From the NCBI GenBank assembly GCA_023374025.1, contig SIJG01000007.1, forward strand, positions 663,852 through 727,851: DNA of 64,000 bases, in the 5' to 3' direction. Shown piece after piece: positions 24,328 through 35,500 of the stretch (its first letter is position 1; each line of letters opens with the position of its first letter). Under the pieces are notes generated by a model. The model was not told where the DNA came from, did no database searches, and worked only from the letters and a program-made list of their open reading frames with translations. The stretch is from Heterodera schachtii (lineage: Eukaryota > Nematoda > Chromadorea > Rhabditida > Heteroderidae). The position numbers were made by a program, and so were the translations under genes.

Positions 24328-24373
24328 CGCACCGCATTTCAGTCCAAGCGTGACGGATGCGGGCAGATTGGGC
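24328..24373. other. Templated filler at the deletion junction of copy 2
   Basis: These 46 bp (CGCACCGCATTTCAGTCC...ATTGGGC) are a copy, with two substitutions, of HDAC exon sequence at 23281-23326 (13902-13947 in copy 1). They join HDAC sequence equivalent to 14948 to TSSK-side sequence equivalent to 16582. Confidence 0.85.
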
Positions 24374-24567
24374 TAACAACCAGTCAACACAAAAGCAGCA
24401 AGAGATACAATTTGAAAAGTTCAATCAACAGACAAAAATTCGAAAAATTAGTTGCAAATCATTTGGCAAGGACTTTTTGGTGTTTGAATGGGAAAGAAAA
24501 CTCAATAAATTTGGCCAAAATTTCAAGACGATGAACGTATTAGTCAAAACACATTAAGTGAAATTTA

Positions 24568-24740
24568 TTCAAATACACAGAAACAAACAGAGGCAAGTAA
24601 ATACATTAAGAAGCAGTGTATCACAAATACACAGAAATATACAAACTGAGGCAAGTAAATACATTAAGCAGCAGTGTATCACAAATACACAGAAATATAC
24701 AAACAGAGGCAAGTAAATAATTAAGCAGCAGTGTATCACT
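24568..24740. repeat. Three tandem copies of the ~57-bp repeat, downstream of TSSK copy B
   Basis: Same array as at 16778-16948, carried along with the duplication, again running into the kinase stop codon. Confidence 0.85.
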
Positions 24741-25874
24741 GGTTGGCATTCCCATCAGAAGAACTCCCAGAACGGTCAGAGACATCCTCGGAAAACCACC
24801 GCAAACTTGACACATCGAAGATACTCTGAAAAAAGGAATTGAAATTGAAAATTCAAAAACCACAAAAAAGTGCTCACCGGACGCTGCTCCGGATCAAACG
24901 TCAAAATCGTGTCAATGGCGCTGCGACACTGCAAACTGACGACCAAGTGATGAGGGAATTGGTATTGACTGTTTCTCTGCTCCTTCACCATCTGTCTTCG
25001 GCTCACGTCACTGCTGAACGGCATTCTGTTGGTCAGCATAACAAAGCAAACGACGCCAAGTGACCTGAAATGAAAAGGAAACATGAAAAAAGCAGTGAAT
25101 GGAAAAGAAAAAAAAACAGACCAAACGTCCGGTTTGAACGGGTCATATACACGTTTTTGCAGCAGTTCCGGGGCCTTGTAATTCCTAGTTCCGCAAAAGG
25201 TTGAAGACATGTCGCCAACAGAACACTGAAACAATAAAAATGAAGGTTGGTTGGTGTTGAAGCGTTGTATTTTACCTGTTTCGCGAAGCCGTAATCGCCG
25301 ATTTTGAGAACGTCTCGTTTGAACAGCAAAATGTTCTCCGGCTTCAAGTCCCGATGTACGATTCCCTTTTCGTGCAAATAGGACACTCCGTCGATCACTT
25401 GTCGCATCCACGCCCGGCAGGTCGTCTCGTCAAGTGGGCCGTGTCGTTCCAGGTAGGTGTGCTGAAACTTTCAAACAGTCCAGTGTAGTGATTACCACCG
25501 CGTTGATTGAACTGACCAGGTCGCCTTTCTTTGCGTAGTCGAGCACCTCGAATAGATAGTCAGACTCTTGGAAATCATGGTGCATGCGGACGGTGTTCGG
25601 GTGGTCCAACTGGCGCCAAATGGAGAGTTCACGCGGCACAAATTTTGTCCTGAAGACTTCGGAGACGTTCTTCAGATCCGTGACTTTGACTGCAAAATGA
25701 CGCGTCTGTTGGGCATCAAACACTGAAAAGGGAAGGGAAATGGTGCTGGAAAAGCACACGCAATTGTGAACCACCTTTGTAGACTTTGCTGTAATGTCCA
25801 CTGCCAAGTTTGTGCGCTGATCGGTAGCCGAAATTTCTCAAAACTGTGCGCGCTCGATGCCGATGTCGGGCCAT
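24736..25874 (-). CDS. TSSK: TSSK-like serine/threonine kinase, copy B
   Basis: Full-length duplicate of the kinase at 16944-18083; ATG 25874, TGA 24736. All exons and splice signals are kept, and the one-base length difference is in an intron A-run. Changes: DFG becomes DYG (LKIGDYGFAKQ), LLRKRVYD becomes LLQKRVYD, LTNTMPF becomes LTNRMPF, PRHLVVSLQCRDA becomes PHHLVVSLQCRSA, and FTEDVSD becomes FSEDVSD. The catalytic loop HRDLKPEN and the metal-binding Asp are intact, so activity is plausible. The differences are mostly replacements, suggesting early divergence or relaxed selection. Confidence 0.85.
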
Positions 25875-26172
25875 TTGCTTAATGAGGGGGAAAACAAAAT
25901 TAAAATTGAAAAAAAGAAAACGAATAGAATATTAATTACTTAAGGTGGTGTCGACGCCGAGGGGTCAAAAAATAGGGCGGAAGAAAAAGAATAGAATAAT
26001 GGAGAAAAGGGTGGAAAAGCGCCATTTATATACACTAAAGGGAAGTCAAATTCAGAAAAAATAGGTAACAACAATTTGTCGGAAATAGCGTATATAAATA
26101 ACCAAAATCAAACCAACTTCTGTTACATAATCAAATTTTAAGAAAACTTAAAAAGTTTTTTCGTATGTTTTT

Positions 26173-26549
26173 GGCCATGGCCTTTCAAAAAACCCATTTT
26201 CAAATTGTTAGAAACTTTTTGGAAGTGTCGCCGGGAAAATTTTCACAAATTTTGGATGAAATACGATGGAAAACGGTTTTAAATTTAATTGAATTAATTT
26301 TAAATTTATTCAGAAAATTGCTATTCTGTTTATTTTCAAAAATGCAATGCCCGCACAAAAAAAATAAATAAATTTGCGGATCCTGCTGTGGATTGGAACT
26401 CAAGTTTTTGTGGGACTTAATCCCGCTGGATTAATCCCGCAATTCCCAAAAAAAAAGTGGGATTGCGCCTAATCCAGCGCGGTATCCCGTCCCGCACCAG
26501 GCCCTATGTTAAAGTGATTTATTTTCCCGTCAGCATTGAATTTTGAGAC
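26173..26549. other. SF3B3 upstream region with an imperfect hairpin
   Basis: AT-rich. At about 26428-26488 a hairpin is formed by CGCTGGATTAATCCCGCAAT and a downstream TTGCGCCTAATCCAGCG, perhaps a decayed MITE. The SF3B3 ATG follows at 26550. Confidence 0.45.
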
Positions 26550-29500
26550 ATGCATTTATACAATTTAACGCTCCAAGGGGTAACTGCGATAAATTGTGCC
26601 GTTCACGGTTCATTTACGGGCAACTCCAAGCAGCAGGTTCAAAATCATTTCTAATATTTGTTATAAAAGCCTCTTTTATTTGTCTCTATTTCAAAATGTT
26701 AAGGAAGTGTGCGTTGCCAAGGGTTCAACCCTCCAACTTTTGTTTTGCGACCCAAAAACTGGCAAAATTTCTGTGCTTTGCAGTCAAGAAATATTCGGCG
26801 TCGTTCGGTCATTGCTCGCCTTTCGGTTGACAGGAAGCACCAAAGGTTGTGCCTTTTTATCTCGGGAATTACTTGTTGCTCCTTCACTCATTTTCTTTTT
26901 GTTTTCAGATTATGTTGTTGTCGGTTCGGATTCCGGTCGAATTGTTATTTTGGAGTACATTCCGCAGAAACGCTCATTTGACCGTGTCCATCAGGAGACC
27001 TATGGAAAAACGGGCTGTCGTCGTGTGGTTCCCGGCCAATATTTAGCGGTTGACCCAAAGGGACGCGCAGTTCTCATCGGAGCGGTGAGGATTTTATGAC
27101 TAAGTTTTACGATTCGGTAAACCCGGTGCCGGAATACGATTTTAACAGAACAACCCGGACCGATTTAAACCTCATGAGTTAAAATCCCATTAAACATATA
27201 AGAAAAAATGCTTAAATGGCGAATGATAATGATTATTTTGACTATCCATCACCATAACCAAAAGAAAATTCAATATATTACGTTGAAAAATCCACAAAAA
27301 ACAATTAACTGTTTTTAAATTCCAACTGTTTTCAGGCTGAACGTCAAAAATTGGTATACATTCTGAACAGAGATGCCCATGCCAATTTGACCATCAGTTC
27401 CCCACTGGAAGCCCACAAAAACTACAGCATTTGCTTTGCCATCACCGGCATCGATGTGGGCTTCGAAAATCCTACCTTTTCATGTTTAGAAATTGATTAT
27501 GAGGTGGGTTATTAAGAAATAATACATTTAAAGGATTTGTTTTTTTTATTAAAGGACTCCGACCACGACCCAACCGGCGATGCGGCAAAACAAATTCAGC
27601 AGACACTCACTTTTTACGAGTTGGACTTGGGACTGAACCACGTGGTGCGAAAATATGCGGAGCCGCTGGCTGAACAGGTATTTATACAGAATTGAAGGTC
27701 ACTTACAAATACTCGAGAATTAGCAGTTGTTCGAAAATGTCTTTAACATTTGTCTCTTATTTCGAGTATCCGTATCTTAGAAATTTTAGCTCAATCTTAA
27801 AACTAAAAACAAATTTCAAAATTTTCCCGGCGTTTCCTATTTGAACACTCTTCACCCCACCTACAACACAATTCTTTGAAAAATATTAATAAGAAAAAAA
27901 AATAATGCCGAAGAGCAAAAAAGGTTCCCTTTTCTTTATTTTGAAAAAGACTTCATTCACTGTGATAAATTAAATGTCATAAAATAAGGTCGAATTAATA
28001 ACTACATATTAAACTGGTAAAAATTTTAGTGGGGTTATTTTGATTTATTTATTTATTACTTTTTCAGGGAAATATGCTGATTGGTGTCCCCGGGGGCCAT
28101 GACGGGCCGAGTGGAGTGATCGTTTGCTGTGAGAATTATTTGGTGTACAAGAATTTGGGCGATCAGCCGGACATTCGCTGTCCCATTCCCAGGCGACGGG
28201 TAATTGCCATTGCTTTTACATTTTTCTTAAATTATGCCAACATTTCCCTTTCCTTCAGAATGACCTTGACGAAAGTGAGCGTCCGATTATGATCGTTTGT
28301 GCCGCTACGCACAAAATGAAGAATTTGTATTTTTTCCTGGTCCAATCCGAGCAGGGCGACGTGTTCAAAGTGACGTTGGACTCCGATGCCGACATTGTCA
28401 CCGAAATGCGCATCAAATACTTCGACACTTTGCCGGTGGCCAATTCCATTTGCATTTTGAAGACGGGCTTTCTGTTTGTGGCCAGCGAATTCGGGAATCA
28501 GTGAGCACAATTCATTAAATGTTATCGTCCCATTTTTTAATTGATTTGGTTGCCTTTAGCCATCTCTACCAAATCGCTCATTTGGGGGACAACGATGATG
28601 AGCCCGAGTTCTCTTCACGGATACCACTGGATGAGGGAGAAACCTTTTTCTACGACACACGCGGACTTCAAAATTTGATCCTTGTCGACCAAATTGACAG
28701 TCTCAACCCAATGATCACTTCTCACGTGCCTTTTAAATGCTTTTCCAACATTTGGCAGATGCTATGTGTCCTTTGTTCCTTCAGATCGCCGATTTGGCCA
28801 ACGAAGATGCGCCCCAAATTTACGCACTTTGTGGACGAGGGCCACGTTCCACGCTGCGCGTGCTACGCAATGGGTTGGAAGTGTCCGAAATGGCCGTCTC
28901 GGAACTGCCCGGAAACCCAACGGCGGTGTGGACAGTGAAGAAAAATGTGGACGGTACGCATTTTTTTAAAGAAAAAATTTCGCTTTCATTCGATTTTCAG
29001 ACCCTTTCCATGCTCACATCATCGTTTCCTTCACAAATGCCACTTTGGTGCTGTCCATCGGTGAAACTGTGGAGGAAGTGACCGACTCGGGCTTTCTCGG
29101 CACCACCCCAACCCTTGGCTGTGGTTTGATTGGCGAAGATTCATTGCTCCAAGTGTACCCCTCCGGAATTCGGCACATCCGTGCTGATCGGCGAGTCAAC
29201 GAATGGAGAGCGCCTCCAAAACGACCAATTTCAAAGTGTGCGATGAATCGAAGACAGGTGAGCGGAAATACACATATCCTTATAAAAAGGGAAACTGTTG
29301 TGCTTTTGAAGGTCGTGATCTCACTGCTTGGAGGCGAAATTGTGTACTTTGAACTGGACATGAACAACCAACTCAGAGAGTACTCCGAGCGTCGGGAGAT
29401 GACTTCGGAAGTGTTGTGCATGAGTCTGAGCGAAGTGCCGGAGGGGGAACTCCGCTCGCGATTTCTCACCGTTGGAATGGCGGATCGGACAGTGCGCATT

Positions 29501-32500
29501 ATTTCACTGGACACCTCCGACTGTTTGGCCCCGTTAAGGTTGGACAAAAATAAATTTTTCTAAAGCTATTGTTCTTGGCTGTCCCGACTCTTTCCATTTC
29601 TCGTACGAATTCCGTTTTTTCAGCATGCAAGCATTGCCAGCTGAGCCCGAGTCTTTGATGGTGATGGAAACGTCGAGCGAGGAGACGGGCACGACGAGCA
29701 TTGTCCACCTGAACATTGGGCTGCAGAACGGCTGTCTGCTGAGGACAACATTGGACCAGGGCAAACAGAGGGCGGGGAGGTAATAATTCAATGGTTGAAC
29801 TTTTAAGTGACCGGCGATTTGACGGACAATCGGACGAGGTATTTGGGCACTAAGCCGGTGAAGCTGTTCCGTGTCAGCATTCAGAAGAGAGAAGCGGTGA
29901 GTTTTCTAATGGAATTTATGAATTCACAATCAGTCGAGAATTTTACCAACAAACCATCATTGAAAAATTCAGCTTAAGCTTTGCTAAAGTGTTTCTTGCT
30001 TACCATTAGCTCTTCGCCTGCTCCAGCCGTGCCTGGCTGTTCTACAGTTACCAGAGCCGTTTCCACCTGACTCCGCTCAGTTACAGTTCGCTCGAGTACG
30101 CTTCGAGTTTCTCTTCCGAGCAATGCCCCGAGGGCATTGTGGCAATTTCGGAGAACACTCTCAGGTCTTTTTTCTGTAACTTATTTTTTTGTTATTGCCT
30201 ATTACATTTTTAGAATTTTGGCGCTCGAAAAGCTTGGCGTTGTGTTCAATCAGGTGGTGCACAAACTCAAATACACGCCACGGAAGGCGATTGTGCACTG
30301 CCCCGTCACAAAACATGGTCATCATCGAAACGGACCACGCGGCATTCACTGAGAAAGCCAAACGGCGAAGGCGCGAGGAAATGGCCAATGTTTGGACTTT
30401 CAATAATAATGCAAATCTTGTTGTAACTGATCCTACCTTATCCTTAGGACCTAATTGAAATGGCAAAGGATTCGGAGGAGAAAGCGCTCGCCGAAGAAAT
30501 GGCACATTCACTGCGCAATTATGAGCCGGACGAATCCATTTTTGGCGCCCCTCGGGCGCAATACGGTGAATTCTTAGAAGACTGACATTTTGGCATTTCC
30601 TTTTCACTACTTTTTTTTAGGAAAATGGGCTTCGGCCGTCCGTTTGTTGGTCCCAAAGACGGGCCAAACACTTTGCCAATACGAATTGCCCGAGGGAGAG
30701 GCGGCATTTTGGTATTTTTTACATGATGCCAAAATAACTTATTCAATTCTTTAGCATTGAACTGGTCCAATTCCGTTCCCAATCCGACTCCACCTTTGTG
30801 CTTGTCGGCTGTGCCGTTGGGTTGGAGTTGCGGCCAAAACGGTCCCACGGGGGTTGTGTTTACACCTTTTTACTTACCGCCAATGGGACTCGATTCGAAT
30901 TTATTCATCGGACGGCAACGAGTGCGGTAAGTTTTAGATTTAAATATTACATTTACATTATTTGAGGAAAACTGCTTTTGGCTATAGGAAGTGTACGCAA
31001 TCCACGACTTTCGCGGCATGGCGTTGATCGGAGTTGGCAATTTGGTGCGCATGTACGACTTTGGCAAGAAGAAACTACTGGCCAAATGTGAAAATCGGGT
31101 ACATTTTGAACAAATAATTAAGAAAAAGTAAAGCAAATTTATATGCCCAAAACTTTTGGGGCTTTGGAATGTGATTCATAAGGCTGAAATTGGCAATAGA
31201 CAAAAAAACAAAAATCAAAATGAAATCAAATCCAACAAAAATAGGAATAAAAATGTATGGGCATTCTGTTGCCAGTGTTCTCTGACAATGAGTAAGTTGA
31301 GTTTTTGTGTGTTTTGGCTGAGATCGTTCGGCTTGGCTTTTTGTCATTAGCCCTCTTCCGATTGTTCCCCGGGCTGGCGCCTGACCATCGCGTCGTTGCC
31401 AATTCGCAGTTGGGAGTTGAACGAATTGCACTGCAAAATTTGCCAATATTACCTAACTCTGGCATTTGCCATGTCCCCCCCCCCCTCCTTCTCCCACTTA
31501 CCATCGGCGCCTGATTGGCATTTCTGCCGGCAAAGATCATGTTGTTGCAAGTGAGCAATTGTTTGAAACACGTCCTGAACTCGCGGTTGAACACCGTGTA
31601 AATCACCTGAAATAAGAGGGGCACTGATTTATGCAAAAGTCATCCGATTAATTTTCCGAACCGGATTGAAGGCCGAGTTGAGGTAGCCGAGCCAAAAGAA
31701 GATGGACCACAGCACTTCATTGACGTGCACGTCGAACGCCGTCAGTCCGTAATAAATGCTGAAGCCGAGCCAGCAGAAGATGAAGCAGCCCGTCACAATG
31801 GCCACCGTTTTGGCCGCTTTGATTTCCAGTGACAATCGCTTCTCGTAAGTGCCGGCCGCCCTCCGCCGCTTCGCTTTGCCCAAAATGCGTGACAAAAGCC
31901 GCGAGGCGAAGTTGCGCCGCCGTTTGATTGCCGACATGGCACCGCTCCGCGCATCTCTGCCCCGCTGCTGCTCACTGCCCGCACTGTTGGCGTTGTTTTT
32001 CGGCACGTCCCCGTTCGTATTCCCCGCTTTGGTCTCTGCCGCTTTGCCACCGTTTGCTTTACTTGGGTCCAACATCGATTTCGACTCGTCCCCGCTGCCA
32101 TTCGATTCGTCCGAAGTGTCGCCCGTGGTATCCCGTGGCGCCAAAGGGGCGAGTCTGACAAAAAGGAAATGCGAATTGCACATTTTGCCAACCTAAAAAA
32201 ATGTTTTTTGCAAAATGTTCACCTGTCCTGCGATTCGTAGACCATTTCGCTGGGCCGTTCACTTGTTAAATTTGGGCTCGCCTCGGACCTTCAAAAAATG
32301 CAAATGATTAGAAAAGCATTCACTGAGTGATCAATCGGTCGGCTTAAAAGTGCTTCACCTGTCCTCCAACAGACATTGATCTTCACTGCGTCTGCGCGCA
32401 AAATCGGCTGACAATTTGATGTTGGCAACATCCAAATTGCCACAGCTCCCATTGATTTGCGCATAGACACTCGGAGATGAGTTGCAATTGATGCTTATTG

Positions 32501-35500
32501 GCACGGTGCGCGGGGGGTCCATGCTGAAACGGTGCCTTAAAATTGCACAATTTATTGGCGTTGGCGAATCAAGCGAAAACGGCACACATTTCCAAATGGT
32601 GTTTTTCACGCAATTGAGCAGTCCGAGAAATGAACAGTCTTGGCAGTTTCAATCTTGAGCAGGGCGAATTTTTGTCGTTCAGTCCGTTGGTCGCCGTTTT
32701 TTCCGCCTTCTTTTTGTTTGCATTTTCAGCGACCTTAAGTTTGATAATTTTTTACCAGAATATTCCCCATTTGCTCACCTGAACCATTCCACCATATGTC
32801 GATCTGGTGGCATTCATTGCGGCCTTATAAATGCGGACGTACACAAAAATGACGATCACATATGGAACATAGAAGCTGGAGGAGGCACTGAACAGAATGT
32901 AGTACATGCCGGAGTTGGACGGAGTGCAGCGGCACGCGTTCGGATTCTGCAGCACAAACTGTTGGGCACTGGTGGTGCCGTTGCGTTCCATCTGTTCTTC
33001 AATGTAACTCTTCCGTTTGCTGGACGCTAACAGAAAGCTTGGCGAGCAGACAATGAAGGAGCTGATCCACACGGCAGCCACAATGAGACGGGCGCGAAAT
33101 TTGGTGATGATCATCGGGTAGTTGAGCGGTTTGATAATGGCAATGTAACGGTCCACTGAAATGGCGACCAAATTGTACACGGACGAAGTGCTCATCCAAA
33201 TGTCGATGGTCAGCCAGGCGGTGCACCAAGTGTCGCCGAACACCCAAAAGCCGTTCAGCACTTCGTTGGCCAAACTGAACGGCAGAATCACGAGTCCAAC
33301 CTGCACAAATTGACCATGGAACAGAAACAAGAAATGTGTGAACACACTCACCAACAAATCGGCCACTGCCAGCGACAGAATGAGCAGTCCGGTGGCCGAA
33401 CGAAGGCGCCGCCGCATCACAACCGCCGCTATGACCAATGCGTTGCCACCCACGACGAGAATGACCAACATGGCGAGAATGGCGATCATCATAAAGATGC
33501 GGAGGGGACCCGGCTGATCCGGCAGTTGGGTCCATTGCTCGAAAGTGCAAATTTCCTGACTGCCGAAAGTGAATTTGTCGCCACTGTCGTCGTAATTTTT
33601 GGCATGGGACATGAAAGGTGTGAACAGTGCCATGTTGTTTTCGGCGTTATTTATTCTGTCGTCCAATGTCATTTTGGTCGTCACTGATGGTGTTGGGGTG
33701 CCGAAGAAAATAATGCCGTCGATGTTTCCCTTTGTTTGTCGGTTAAAATGTGTCATTGTAAGACTGATAATCAGTGCTGATGGTGAACATTTTTCACTTG
33801 TCGGAGCAACTATAAACAAAACAATTGAAGCATTATGATTATGGTCACTGATCAATTAAATTGGTGATTGCATTGATTTTTTGCCAATTGTGTCGGTTTT
33901 TCTTTTTTCACTCTCACTAAAAGTGTGGGCTGACGGACGAATGCCGTTCTTTGATTAACCACAAAACAGCCGTTAGACGAGGCCGTCTGTTGATGCTACC
34001 CTTTGGAATGGGCAGTGAAAAGGCCCAACGGCAAATTAAGTTAGGCTAAGCCATTGTCAAACAGCAACAAGCGCCGCTTTAGCCGGGCAATTGGGGGCGA
34101 GGGGAAGCTGCCAAAACGGAGGAGTGAGGCCGGATAGTACAAATTATTCACTGTGGCCAAAGAAAGGGCTTAAAGCCCCCCAACCCCTCCACCCCCCTCG
34201 CCATCCGTTCGCCCGTCTGTCCCCTCAGTTCAAAGCGCCGCCGTTCCATTTAAGTTTATGTACAACATTTTGGTTTAGGGGGCGGTTGGGTTGGCGGACA
34301 ACAACGGCAGGCGCCGCTGCACCCTTTGCTTCCTCTCCCCCCCCCCCCCCCCCTCCCTTTTGCTTCTGTCGCCCCTTGTGGGCCGGAAAGAGATGCTTTT
34401 CTTTTGGGGGAACACGCAAAGGGGCGAAGGCATAGGGCAAAGACGTCAGTTTGTCCCGGTCGATTTATGTGCTTTTTAAAAACACAATGATGAGTAGCGA
34501 ATGTGTGACCCTTTGGCGATGTGTAAAAAACATTGGTTGATAAAATGAGTGGAAAGTGGTGAGATTTCAACGGAACTCTCTGTCGGGACTGACTACGGAT
34601 GCTTTTCATTGAGTATGATGAGTTACACAGACGGAGAAGGGGGGGGGGGGGAGGGCATTTGCTATTCGGACGAAAGAAGAAAAAATTGTCGAGCTGGGGG
34701 AGAAGAAGGGCCATAAGAAGCACATATTATCTCTTCAATTGAGTGTGAACAGCACTTTTAATGCTCAGCCGGAGGATAAGATTGAGTGGGGGGGGGGGGG
34801 GAGAAAGCAACTGCCGGGGTCGAGAGGGCAAATTAACTCGTCATCAGCTTGGACCCAATTGAATGGGCGGGGGGGGGGGGACGGAATATGTCTGTGCTTT
34901 GCTGAGTGACAAAATGAGTAAAATGAGCACACGAGTGAGTGAATGAGTGAGTAGGTTAGAGAGAAAAGTTCAAGTAAAGGCCGTAATTATCGAAGGGCGG
35001 TGAACGAAATAAAAAAGTGGGGGGGGGGGGAGAAGTAGTTAAATGATGGGTTGAGTGGATGGTGGGGGCACAGAGCCACCAATTGGTAGCAATGGGAGGC
35101 TATTCATGGCGTAAGAGCCCCAAATGTTTCACAAAATGACCAGGCACACAAATAGAAAAGTTCTGCCTCCGTTGGCAGCGTGTGCCGTGGAGCCCCACGC
35201 CGTTAAAATGAGGCCGGGGGCACCGACAATTTCTATTTAAGCCAAAATTAATTAATTTCGCGAAAAAGCGTCCGACCGCACAATGGCTAGGGGTGGGAAA
35301 CAACGTTTGGAATGCAATTTTGGATGCGTTTAGTGAATGGTATCGGCTGCTTCGGCTTTTCGTTTGGGCAATTTCCAAAAAAGACCATTGAATGAATGGA
35401 TGTGCTTTCGTTGCTCCATTGACCTGCAAGGCGGGCACTCTTTTATCTTACAATTAGCCATTTGCTGAATTAAGCCTAAATAATAGGAGAGCGGCTGATG

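Larger units (their letters stand above)
21625..26172. repeat. Segmental duplication, copy 2
   Basis: Counterpart of 12332-14948 plus 16582-18381, separated from copy 1 by about 3.2 kb holding the TTC30 remnant. It has about 80 bp of extra intron sequence near 21950-22037 and a 46-bp filler (24328-24373) where copy 1 has 1,633 bp. Similarity ends at 26172, matching 18381 in copy 1. Confidence 0.92.

Noticed and set aside
34256..34723. 155-codon minus-strand frame in the SF3B3 intron
   Set aside because: Poly-Gly/poly-Pro product of homopolymer runs; no domain.
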